Assembly: GCA_900549545.1 (NCBI GenBank)
Contig: URPA01000014.1
Location: 1 to 38,356 of the forward strand
Reading direction: 5' to 3'
From: an uncultured Eubacteriales bacterium
Lineage (GTDB): Bacteria > Bacillota > Clostridia > Oscillospirales > Oscillospiraceae
DNA length: 38,356 nucleotides
The notes below the pieces were generated by a model, which was given only the letters and a program-made list of their open reading frames with translations, did not search any database and was not told where the DNA came from. This document shows, in pieces, positions 29,835 through 36,825 of this stretch; positions within the stretch are counted from its first letter, which is position 1, and each line of letters opens with the position of its first letter. The position numbers and the translations under genes are program-made.

Positions 29835-30776
29835 ATGCAGTCTCTGGCATTTGCGCTGCTGGAAAAAATCGGAGCGCTTTCAATTTATATCGTGCTGGGC
29901 TTTATCGCCGTGCGCTGCAAGATAATGAAATACGAGGACAGCAAGGCCATCTCCGCCTTTGCGCTCTATTTTGTCACCCCCTGCGCCATGCTTGACGCAT
30001 TCCAGTATGAATACACACCCGCCAAGCTTCTTGGCATGGGCATCGCCATGCTGGGCGTGCTGGTGGTGTGCGCGGTTTTCGCGGTGCTGACGCTGCTGCT
30101 CAAAAAGCCGCTCAGGCTCTCGGATGTGGACTATCTGTCCATGCTCTATCCCAACGCCGGCAACTTCATTCTCCCGCTCGTTACCATGGCCCTCGGCGGG
30201 GACTGGGTCATCTACTGCTGCCCCTTCTTTATGGTGATGAACCTGCTGCTGTTCACGCACTGCAAATCCGTGCTGAGCAGGGAAAAGGGCTTCCGCTGGG
30301 GCATGATTTTCAAAAACGTGGTCATCATCTCCGCGCTCATCGGCTTTGTGATGTTTCTCTGCAACTACAAGCTCCCCGGCGTGCTGGGCAGCGTGGTGAC
30401 GGATTTCGGCCGCATGATGGGCCCGCTTTACATGTTCGTCGTCGGCATGATAATCGGCCACGCCGACCTGAAGCCCGTGTTCTTCAATAAGCGCGCGTAC
30501 CTTGTGTGCATTGGGCGGCTGGTGGTGTATCCGCTGGTGGCGATGCTCGCCATCCGCTTCAGCGGGCTGCTCTCCATCCACCCGGACGCGCCGAACATCC
30601 TGCTCATCGTTGTCATCACCGCAGGTGCTCCCGCCGCCGTTATGGTGACGCAGTTTGCGCAAATGTACCGCAGCGAGGAGGAGGCGGCCTTCGCAAGCTC
30701 GGTGAACATCATCTCCTCTCTGCTGTGCCTTTTCACGATCCCCGCGCTGGCAAAGCTCTATGAGCTCATAATATAG
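29835..30776 (+). CDS. AEC-family transporter
   Basis: This 313-residue protein belongs to the auxin-efflux-carrier family: about ten membrane segments in two inverted halves, the early family segment SIYIVLGFIAVRCKIMKYED, YPNAGNFILPLV in the middle and TAGAPAAVMVTQFAQMYRSE near the end. Bacterial members carry organic acids or amino acids; the cargo here is unknown. AGGGAGG lies seven bases before the ATG at 29835. An earlier in-frame ATG lies inside the promoter. Confidence 0.92.
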   Translation: MQSLAFALLEKIGALSIYIVLGFIAVRCKIMKYEDSKAISAFALYFVTPCAMLDAFQYEYTPAKLLGMGIAMLGVLVVCAVFAVLTLLLKKPLRLSDVDYLSMLYPNAGNFILPLVTMALGGDWVIYCCPFFMVMNLLLFTHCKSVLSREKGFRWGMIFKNVVIISALIGFVMFLCNYKLPGVLGSVVTDFGRMMGPLYMFVVGMIIGHADLKPVFFNKRAYLVCIGRLVVYPLVAMLAIRFSGLLSIHPDAPNILLIVVITAGAPAAVMVTQFAQMYRSEEEAAFASSVNIISSLLCLFTIPALAKLYELII

Positions 30777-30793
30777 CGGAGTTTTTTCTCAAT

Positions 30794-30823
30794 CGGTGCC
30801 GCTCATCCGGCACCGGTTTATTT
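30794..30823 (+). terminator. Terminator of the AEC gene
   Basis: CGGTGCCG (30794-30801) pairs with CGGCACCG (30808-30815), followed by GTTTATTTT. Confidence 0.75.
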
Positions 30824-30863
30824 TGTCCGCGAGCCATTTCTTAAATTTATTTAAGCAATTCAC

Positions 30864-30892
30864 TTGACATAACACCGCAGACAGGATAAAAT
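30864..30892 (+). promoter_or_regulatory. Promoter with a long leader to rny
   Basis: TTGACA (30864-30869), a 17-bp spacer and TAAAAT (30887-30892). If it drives rny, the leader is about 330 bases and contains a full copy of element B. The rest of 30823-31229 shows no gene. Confidence 0.6.
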
Positions 30893-30985
30893 AAAACGAA
30901 TCGCGCCGGGCTGCCATGGGGAGGCTGCCCGCGTTATCATCACTCAACTTCGACGGGTTCGTTTTATGGCCTGTCTTTTTGAAAC

Positions 30986-31143
30986 GCAAGCTCCAAACAA
31001 ATTGTCTCGGTGCTTTGCGGATAATTTGCGTCCTGACTTCGCCACTTTTTCTTGAAATACACAAAGTATGTCTGCAAAAAAGTGTCATCGCCAGAACACA
31101 AATTTTCTCGCAAATCTCTCTCGCCAATTTGTTTTTCGCTTGC
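30986..31143. repeat. Terminal-inverted-repeat element B, copy 2 (158 bp)
   Basis: Very close to copy 1 over its whole length. The ends are GCAAGCTCCAAACAAATTG and CAATTTGTTTTTCGCTTGC, 16 of 19 paired. Here the element lies in the leader of a + strand gene (rny), opposite in relation to transcription from the other copies. Confidence 0.75.
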
Positions 31144-31229
31144 TTGAGATTTTACAACTGAGATTTAAAAACCAGTAACCCACCGCAAACTTCTAAAATT
31201 TACGAAGAATGGAGGTGTGTTTACTTACT

Positions 31230-32771
31230 ATGTCACCGATTTTATGGATTGTTATTATAGCCGTTACGGCGGTTATTTGCTTTATTCTCGGCGTGACCTA
31301 CCGCAAAAAGGTGGGTGAGCGCGAGATTACCAGCGCCGAAGAAGAAGCCAAGCGTATAATAAATGAATCAATAAAAAGCGCGGAGAGCAAGAAAAGAGAA
31401 GCTCTCTTGGAGGCAAAGGAAGAAATACACAAGAGCCGCTCAGAGCATGAGCGGGAAGTCAGGGAGCGCCGCAGTGAGCTCCAGAAGCAGGAACGCCGCC
31501 TTCAGCAGAAGGAGGAAAACCTCGACCGCAAGCTTGATTCGGTCGAGAAAAAGAGCGAGACGCTCAACAACAAGATCGCCGCTGTTGACGCTCAGCAGCA
31601 GGAGATCGCCACAATCAAAAAAAGTCAGCTTGAAATGCTGGAAAAAATCTCCGGCTTCTCTATTGAGGATGCCAAGGCTTATCTTATCGCAAACGTCAAG
31701 GACGATGTGACCCACGAGATGGCGATGAAGATAAAGGAGATCGAGGCCCAGTATAAGGACGAGGCTGACGAGCGCGCGAGAGAGATTATCTCCACCGCCA
31801 TTCAGCGCTGCGCCGCTGACCACGCCAGCGAAATCACCGTCTCCGTCGTACCCCTCCCCAACGATGAGATGAAGGGCCGCATAATCGGCCGCGAAGGGCG
31901 CAACATCCGCAGCATCGAAACCCTCACCGGCTGCGACCTTATTATTGACGATACTCCCGAGGCCATCACCGTCTCCAGCTTTGACCCTGTCCGCCGTGAG
32001 GTGGCAAGGCTCGCGCTGGAAAAGCTCATCCAGGACGGGCGCATCCACCCCGCCCGCATCGAGGAAATGGTCGCCAAGGCTCAGCGCGAGGTCAACGCCA
32101 CCATCAAGGCCGAGGGCGAGCGCGCCGTGTTTGAGACGAATATCCACGGCCTCAACCCCGAGCTTATCAAGCTTCTGGGCCGCATGAAATACCGCACGAG
32201 CTACGGGCAGAACGTGCTCAACCACTCCATTGAGGTGTCCCATATCGCGGGTCTGCTGGCCTCCGAGCTGGGTGTCGATGTGAACATCGCAAAGCGCGCG
32301 GGTCTGCTGCACGATTTGGGCAAGGCCATCGACCATGAGGTTGAGGGCAGCCACGTCACCATCGGCGTGGACATCGCCAGAAAATACAAGGAGTCCGAGG
32401 CTGTTATCCACTGCATTGAGGCCCACCATGGCGACGTGGAGCCGCACACTGTCGAGGCCTGCCTCGTTCAGGCGGCGGACGCGATTTCCGCCTCCCGTCC
32501 CGGCGCCCGCAGAGAGAACATCGAGAACTATGTAAAGCGTCTTGAGAAGCTGGAGGAGGTCTCCAAGAGCTTCCCCGGCATCGCCAGCTCCTATGCCATT
32601 CAGGCCGGCCGCGAGATCCGCATTATGGTCAAGCCCGAGGATGTGAGCGAGGATCAGATGGTACTGCTTGCAAGGGACATCGCCAAGAAGATAGAGGAAG
32701 AGCTGACCTACCCCGGCCAGATCAAGGTTCATCTCCTGCGCGAGACCAAGGCTGTCGATTACGCGAAATAA
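31230..32771 (+). CDS. rny: Ribonuclease Y
   Basis: Membrane-bound endoribonuclease that starts mRNA decay in Firmicutes. The 513-residue protein has an N-terminal membrane helix (ILWIVIIAVTAVICFILGV), a long coiled coil (about 30-190), a KH domain (NDEMKGRIIGREGRNIRSIE) and an HD domain with RAGLLHDLGKAIDHEVEGSH. The end ETKAVDYAK matches the Bacillus ending ETRAVEYAK. The frame allows an ATG at 31209. GGAGGTG lies between the two candidates, 15 bases before 31230, so the start is uncertain by seven residues. The RicT protein encoded at 14871 is its known regulator in Bacillus. Confidence 0.96.
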   Translation: MSPILWIVIIAVTAVICFILGVTYRKKVGEREITSAEEEAKRIINESIKSAESKKREALLEAKEEIHKSRSEHEREVRERRSELQKQERRLQQKEENLDRKLDSVEKKSETLNNKIAAVDAQQQEIATIKKSQLEMLEKISGFSIEDAKAYLIANVKDDVTHEMAMKIKEIEAQYKDEADERAREIISTAIQRCAADHASEITVSVVPLPNDEMKGRIIGREGRNIRSIETLTGCDLIIDDTPEAITVSSFDPVRREVARLALEKLIQDGRIHPARIEEMVAKAQREVNATIKAEGERAVFETNIHGLNPELIKLLGRMKYRTSYGQNVLNHSIEVSHIAGLLASELGVDVNIAKRAGLLHDLGKAIDHEVEGSHVTIGVDIARKYKESEAVIHCIEAHHGDVEPHTVEACLVQAADAISASRPGARRENIENYVKRLEKLEEVSKSFPGIASSYAIQAGREIRIMVKPEDVSEDQMVLLARDIAKKIEEELTYPGQIKVHLLRETKAVDYAK

Positions 32772-32780
32772 TAATATCAA

Positions 32781-32815
32781 AACAACCTTTGCCGCATTGG
32801 CAAAGGTTGTTTTTT
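32781..32815 (+). terminator. Terminator of rny
   Basis: A perfect 13-bp stem, AACAACCTTTGCC (32781-32793) with its partner at 32799-32811, then TTTT. Confidence 0.9.
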
Positions 32816-32839
32816 GTGTGTAACGCTGTACCATGCAAT

Positions 32840-32873
32840 GGCTCCCTTGTGTAAAGGCTGCGCCCGCAGGCGC
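32840..32873. repeat. Possible degenerate unit of repeat A
   Basis: GGCTCCCTTGTGTAAAGG followed by a CGCCCGCAGGCG hairpin resembles the first half of the unit at 10605. The second half is not recognisable. Confidence 0.3.
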
Positions 32874-32936
32874 GTTTCGGAGCGCAACCGCCGTAACACG
32901 GCGGCTCTTAGCGCGGAGATGAGCTGGCACGGCATT

Positions 32937-32976
32937 GTAAAACCGGCCTTTGCCGAAATCGGCAAAGGCCGGCTTT
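32937..32976. terminator. Bidirectional terminator beside the DUF378 gene
   Basis: CCGGCCTTTGCCG (32943-32955) pairs with CGGCAAAGGCCGG (32960-32972). T-rich sequence follows on both strands (TTTTAC on the minus strand, CTTTTAG on the plus). Confidence 0.75.
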
Positions 32977-32980
32977 TAGT

Positions 32981-33190
32981 TTACCCCTCGTCAGTGACGG
33001 TGTCGCTGCGGAAGAGCAGGGATATGCACCACAGCGCCGCGAGGCCCACAAGGGTATAGATAACGCGGCTGACCGTGGCGGTCTGGCCGCCGAAAATCCA
33101 CGCCACAATGTCAAAGCGGAACAGACCCACGCTGCCCCAGTTTATGCCGCCGATGATGGCAAGCACAAGAGCGATGCGATCCATTATCAT
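32981..33190 (-). CDS. DUF378 small membrane protein
   Basis: This 69-residue protein has two membrane helices and matches DUF378 (ALVLAIIGGINWGSVGLFRF, then VSRVIYTLVGLAALWCISLL). The function is unknown. GAGAGGAG lies nine bases upstream of the ATG at 33190. The longer frame runs into element B and is not used. A copy of element B occupies its leader. Confidence 0.88.
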   Translation of the reverse strand: MIMDRIALVLAIIGGINWGSVGLFRFDIVAWIFGGQTATVSRVIYTLVGLAALWCISLLFRSDTVTDEG

Positions 33191-33214
33191 GAAACAAGTC
33201 TCCTCTCTTTTTTC

Positions 33215-33371
33215 GTAAGCGCTGGACAAATCCTCTCGGCGCTTTGCGGACAATTTGTGCCCTGGCTTCGCCACTTTTTCCCCAATACACAAAGTATGTC
33301 TGCAAAAAAGTGTCATCGCCAGAACATAAATTCTCTCGCAAATCACTCTCGCCGATTCGTCCATCACTTAC
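33215..33371. repeat. Terminal-inverted-repeat element B, copy 3 (157 bp)
   Basis: The ends GTAAGCGCTGGACAAATC and GATTCGTCCATCACTTAC pair at 15 of 18 positions. The internal palindrome pairs about 22 of 30 positions around the centre. It ends 11 bases from the ribosome-binding site of the DUF378 gene. A small perfect palindrome (GCGGAAA...TTTCCGC, 33376-33395) follows. Confidence 0.75.
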
Positions 33372-33503
33372 TTAAGCGGAAATTTAATTTTCCGCTACTA
33401 TATTTCCGTTCTATTTTGCCCCGGCGGAAAGAAAATATTCATTCGACAAAAGTAGTGCTTTTTCGCTCTTTACAAATTTTAGGATTTGGACTATCTTATA
33501 CTC

Positions 33504-33602
33504 ACAGCTTATCCAATTGGTCTTTCAAGCGAAAGACCCGGCTCATATCTTTATCCCACAACCCTGTTTAGCGGACTGATTCATTCAGTCCGCACCTTTT
33601 TT
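33504..33602 (+). ncRNA. Candidate small RNA of about 100 nt
   Basis: TTTACA (33469-33474), a 17-bp spacer and TATCTT (33492-33497) could start a transcript near 33504. It would contain a perfect hairpin GGTCTTTC-AAGC-GAAAGACC (33519-33538) and end at a good terminator (GCGGACTGA 33571-33579, partner 33585-33593, then six T). No open reading frame of note lies inside. I do not recognise a known RNA family. Confidence 0.35.
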
Positions 33603-33685
33603 ATCAAAGAAGCCCCTTTAGGGCTTCTTTGATAAGGGAGCTTCACTGTGTTCGCGCATTTTTGCCCGCGTGGGCGGGCAAAAAT
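33601..33685. repeat. Two strong hairpins in a gene-free region
   Basis: A perfect 15-bp inverted repeat (TTATCAAAGAAGCCC, 33601-33615, partner 33621-33635) and a 12-bp one (ATTTTTGCCCGC, 33658-33669, partner 33674-33685). The rest of the gene-free 33372-33883 holds another imperfect hairpin near 33748-33782 (CGAATCGAAGCCC against GGGTTCGATTCG). Confidence 0.55.
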
Positions 33686-33883
33686 ACACTCTCTCCGTGC
33701 AAAGTGTTTTTCCCGAGGTACGTGCCCCCGGAAAAAACTTATTTTTCCGAATCGAAGCCCAGCGTCAGCGGGTTCGATTCGGGGGAGGAAGATGGCGCTG
33801 ATGGATATGAAGCTTTCACCATGCTTGGTGGAAGCGAAATGTAATCTGCGTCATCTGACGTGCGGCGAACTCTGCGAGACTTT

Positions 33884-34621
33884 TTACGGTTTGCGGTCAA
33901 TCCGCGCTCTTTTTGGCAAATAGATAACCGCCCAGACAGCCGCTATCATTGGCAGGTAGCCCAGAACATAGCCGGGCCTGCCTAAAAACGCGAACAGCTC
34001 CAGCGGCGAATCCGGGGCGGGGTAGCTTAAAAACATGAAATTCGTCCCGGCGGCGAGGTTGAACACATATACCGGCGCGGCGATGAGCAGCATTATCCCA
34101 AGGCAGGCGGGCAGCAGGCACGGCTCGCGGCGGATATCCCCGGCGGCAAGCTGCATGAGCACGTAGGCGACAATGAGGGCATGTATAGCGAAGTTAAACA
34201 CGCTCATCACGCTCCAAGGCGCGCTCGCCGTCCAGTCCGGAAATAGAATGGCCGCCAGCGCCCCCGGCATACAGAAGGCCAGCAGGAACTGCGCCGTGAG
34301 CCTGCCCGGGCGCAGCGCGTGAAGCAGGCAGATATACACCGCCATTCCGCACAGGTGCAGCGGCAGGCGCTCCACGCCGTATTGCCCCGCCGCCATCAGC
34401 AGCACCGCGCGCAGCAGCGCCAGCGCGGTGTTCCCGCAGGCGGTAAGCAGGCGCAGCGTCCTTCTCTGCCTTTCAGCGCTCCGGCGGTATAAAAGGCAGA
34501 ATCCGGCGGATATTGCCAGAATGAGCAGCAAATGGCCCATATGCGCCGCCGAAAAGTGCCCGAACCCGCTCTCTGCCCCGCTAAACAGGGAAAACGTTAA
34601 AAAATTTTGCTCAACATTCAT
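33884..34621 (-). CDS. YwaF-like (TIGR02206) membrane protein
   Basis: This 245-residue protein has six to seven membrane helices and resembles the YwaF / TIGR02206 group (SAAHMGHLLLILAISAGFCL, then GVERLPLHLCGMAVYICLLH and FPDWTASAPWSVMSVFNFAI). Its function is unknown. It is transcribed away from the lysine-riboswitch gene. No clear ribosome-binding site precedes the ATG. No terminator is evident after the stop. Confidence 0.8.
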   Translation of the reverse strand: MNVEQNFLTFSLFSGAESGFGHFSAAHMGHLLLILAISAGFCLLYRRSAERQRRTLRLLTACGNTALALLRAVLLMAAGQYGVERLPLHLCGMAVYICLLHALRPGRLTAQFLLAFCMPGALAAILFPDWTASAPWSVMSVFNFAIHALIVAYVLMQLAAGDIRREPCLLPACLGIMLLIAAPVYVFNLAAGTNFMFLSYPAPDSPLELFAFLGRPGYVLGYLPMIAAVWAVIYLPKRARIDRKP

Positions 34622-34681
34622 AACACAACGGAATATTATTCACGCCTTTCTAAATAATATGCCCAAAATTGCATTTTTATG

Positions 34682-34709
34682 TTGACATTCACAGAAAGTT
34701 CATTATAAT
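34682..34709 (+). promoter_or_regulatory. Promoter of the lysine-riboswitch transcript
   Basis: TTGACA (34682-34687), a 16-bp spacer and TATAAT (34704-34709). Both hexamers are perfect consensus. The start would lie near 34716, just ahead of the riboswitch. Confidence 0.8.
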
Positions 34710-34724
34710 GGACTCAACTGAACA

Positions 34725-34912
34725 AAGTATGATAGAGGCGCGATGCTCAAGAGTAGCTCCATAAAAGCGGCGGGAACCGCGGGAGCGAAAGGGTGTGTCG
34801 CCGAAGGGTTTCCGGCTTCCCGGTCGGTTTCGCCTGGGTCGTCGGATAATATCCGGCGGACTGTCGCCTTGAGCTTGTATTGCAGGCTCAGGAGCGGAGA
34901 GCTGTCGGGCTT
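34725..34912 (+). promoter_or_regulatory. Lysine riboswitch (L box)
   Basis: The conserved blocks of the lysine aptamer appear in order: GATAGAGGCGCGA, CTCAAGAGTAGCT, GCGAAAGGGTGTG, TCGCCGAAGGG, GACTGTCGCC and, closing helix P1, GGAGAGCTGTCGG. This matches the arrangement of the Bacillus lysC leader block for block. A terminator follows at 34929, so lysine binding probably stops transcription before the NhaC-family gene. Confidence 0.88.
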
Positions 34913-34928
34913 ATATGGTTTGTATTGG

Positions 34929-34962
34929 TCATGAACAGTATCTGCTCTGTTCATGATTTTTC
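34929..34962 (+). terminator. Riboswitch-controlled terminator
   Basis: TCATGAACAG (34929-34938) pairs perfectly with CTGTTCATGA (34947-34956), followed by TTTTTC. It lies between aptamer and gene, in the position of an expression platform. Confidence 0.8.
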
Positions 34963-34983
34963 TTTTATTTGGAGGGTCACAAA

Positions 34984-36681
34984 ATGAACCGTTCCCGCAG
35001 AATTATCACTGTGCTGCTGCTTGTCATCATGGCAGCCGCCCTGCTGAGCGTCACCGCCTTCGCCGAGGGCGACGCCGCAGCATCCATCTCCTGCCCCACC
35101 TGCAACGGCACCGGCGTTTTCTCCGGCGCAGAGTGCGGCGACTGCGAAGGCGCCGGTGTCCTCACCTCGGACAGCAGCATGGCCTTCTCCTTCTGGGCGC
35201 TCGTTCCGCCCATCGTGGCTATTGTCCTGGCGCTGATAACCAAGGAGGTCTACTCCTCCCTCTTCGTCGGCATAGTGCTGGGCGGCCTGTTCTACACCAA
35301 CTTCAGCCCCATCACCGGGCTTGACGCCATCGTGAACGAGGGCATGGTTCCCGCCGTCGCTGATAACGCGGGCATCTTCCTCTTCCTCGTCATCCTCGGC
35401 ATTCTGGTCTCGCTCATCAACAAGGCCGGCGGCTCCGCCGCTTTTGGCCGCTGGGCGGAGACCCATATCCACTCCAAGGTCGGCGCGATGCTGGCAACCT
35501 TCTTCCTCGGCATCCTGATTTTTGTCGATGACTACTTTAACTGCCTCGCCGTCGGCTCCGTCATGCGCCCCATCTGCGAGAGCCAGAAGGTCTCCCGCGC
35601 GAAGCTCGCCTTCCTCATTGACGCGACCGCCGCTCCCATCTGCATGATAGCTCCTATCTCCTCCTGGGCCGCCGCTGTGTCCGGCGTTGTGGAGGACTAC
35701 AACGGCATTGAGCTTTTTGTCCGCGCCATCCCTTATAACTTCTACTCCCTGCTGATGATAGTCTTCGTCATCGCGTTGATAGTCATGCGCGTTGACTACG
35801 GCCCGATGCTCACCCATGAGCGCAACGCCGAGAACGGCAACGACAGGCCCATGGCCGGCGCCGCTGCCGCCGCTCCCGAGGGCAACCCCCGCGGCAGAGT
35901 TATTGACCTTATCCTGCCCGTTGTCGTGCTCATCATCTCCTGCACCGTGGGCCTTGCCTATGTCGGCGGCTTCTTCGGTGATGACCCCGCCTACGCCGGT
36001 AACTTCGTCGAGGCCTTTGCCAATACCGACGCTTTCGCGGCGCTGCCCTGGGGCTCTCTGATTGCTCTCGTGTTCACCCTTATCTACTTCTGGTGCCGCA
36101 GGCTCATCGGCTTCAAGGCCTCCATGCAGTGCATCCCGCAGGGCTTCAACAACATGGTCCCCGCAATCATCATCCTGACCTTCGCGACCTCCCTGAAGAA
36201 CATGACCGGCCTGCTGGGCGCAAAGTACTTTGTGGCCACCGTTATGAACACCGCCGCCGGCGCTCTGTTCACCTTCCTGCCCGCCATCATCTTCCTGGTT
36301 GCCTGCCTGCTCAGCTTCTCCACCGGTACCAGCTGGGGCACCTTCGGCATCCTCATCCCCATCGTCACCTACGTCTTCCCCGCGGACAGCACCCTGTTCA
36401 TCATCGGCGTATCCGCCTGCCTTGCCGGTGCCGTGTTTGGCGACCACTGCTCCCCCATCTCCGACACCTCCATCATGGCTTCCGCCGGTGCGCAGTGTGA
36501 CCACGTGGAGCATATCTCCACTCAGCTGCCCTACGCCATCACCGTTGGCGCCATCTGCTTTGTAAACTACATCCTCGCGGGTCTCATTCAGAACGTGTTC
36601 ATCTGCCTTGCAATCGGCATCGTTCTGGTCATCGCGACTCTGCTCGTCATTCGCTCCCGCAACGCAAAGCAGGCCGCGTAA
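34984..36681 (+). CDS. NhaC-family carrier under lysine control (LysW-like), with an N-terminal CxxCxGxG pair
   Basis: This 565-residue protein has an NhaC-type antiporter body (about residues 66-560) with many membrane helices, LGILIFVDDYFNCLAVGSVM in the middle and VFGDHCSPISDTSIMASAGA near the end. NhaC relatives under lysine riboswitches were predicted to be lysine transporters (LysW), and the riboswitch here supports this. Unusually, the body is preceded by a probable cleavable signal peptide (VTAFA, cut near residue 27) and two DnaJ-like motifs, C37-x2-C40-N-G-T-G and C51-x2-C54-E-G-A-G, likely a small zinc ribbon outside the cell. GGAGGG lies upstream of the ATG. Direction of transport is unknown. 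Confidence 0.88.
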   Translation: MNRSRRIITVLLLVIMAAALLSVTAFAEGDAAASISCPTCNGTGVFSGAECGDCEGAGVLTSDSSMAFSFWALVPPIVAIVLALITKEVYSSLFVGIVLGGLFYTNFSPITGLDAIVNEGMVPAVADNAGIFLFLVILGILVSLINKAGGSAAFGRWAETHIHSKVGAMLATFFLGILIFVDDYFNCLAVGSVMRPICESQKVSRAKLAFLIDATAAPICMIAPISSWAAAVSGVVEDYNGIELFVRAIPYNFYSLLMIVFVIALIVMRVDYGPMLTHERNAENGNDRPMAGAAAAAPEGNPRGRVIDLILPVVVLIISCTVGLAYVGGFFGDDPAYAGNFVEAFANTDAFAALPWGSLIALVFTLIYFWCRRLIGFKASMQCIPQGFNNMVPAIIILTFATSLKNMTGLLGAKYFVATVMNTAAGALFTFLPAIIFLVACLLSFSTGTSWGTFGILIPIVTYVFPADSTLFIIGVSACLAGAVFGDHCSPISDTSIMASAGAQCDHVEHISTQLPYAITVGAICFVNYILAGLIQNVFICLAIGIVLVIATLLVIRSRNAKQAA

Positions 36682-36702
36682 GAAACATATATGTGCTGCT
36701 GC

Positions 36703-36734
36703 CCGCCCCGTCTCAATGACGGGGCGGTTTTTTT
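36703..36734 (+). terminator. Terminator of the NhaC-family gene
   Basis: CCGCCCCGTC (36703-36712) pairs with GACGGGGCGG (36718-36727), then seven T. Confidence 0.9.
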
Positions 36735-36746
36735 CGCATTTTTCTA

Positions 36747-36775
36747 TTGAATTTACCGCCTGTTTGCTTTACAAT
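36747..36775 (+). promoter_or_regulatory. Promoter of the CPA2 antiporter gene
   Basis: TTGAAT (36747-36752), a 17-bp spacer and TACAAT (36770-36775). Confidence 0.6.
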
Positions 36776-36825
36776 ACTGCGGGCGGATTCACCGCCCGCG
36801 TGCTTTTGCGAAAGGAAGAATATAT

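Noticed and set aside
30789..31127. 112-codon minus-strand frame through element B (MAREICEKICVLAMTLFCRH...)
   Set aside because: Similar peptides arise wherever element B occurs, and the frame runs through a terminator and a promoter. It is a by-product of the repeat.
31440..32930. 496-codon minus-strand frame opposite rny
   Set aside because: Antisense shadow of a highly conserved RNase Y gene.
33748..33785. tRNA-like GGTTCGATTC
   Set aside because: The sequence pairs with CGAATCGAAGCCC just upstream as a plain hairpin. No acceptor, D or anticodon arm can be built around it.
34765..34790. T-box-like string GGCGGGAACCGCGGG
   Set aside because: It lies inside the lysine aptamer as a simple hairpin, is not followed by a terminator at the right place, and the other T-box landmarks are missing.
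34951..36513. 520-codon open frame on the minus strand
   Set aside because: It is antisense to the NhaC-family gene, with Gly/Asp/His-rich low-complexity translation. The NhaC frame has clear motifs, a ribosome-binding site and a riboswitch.
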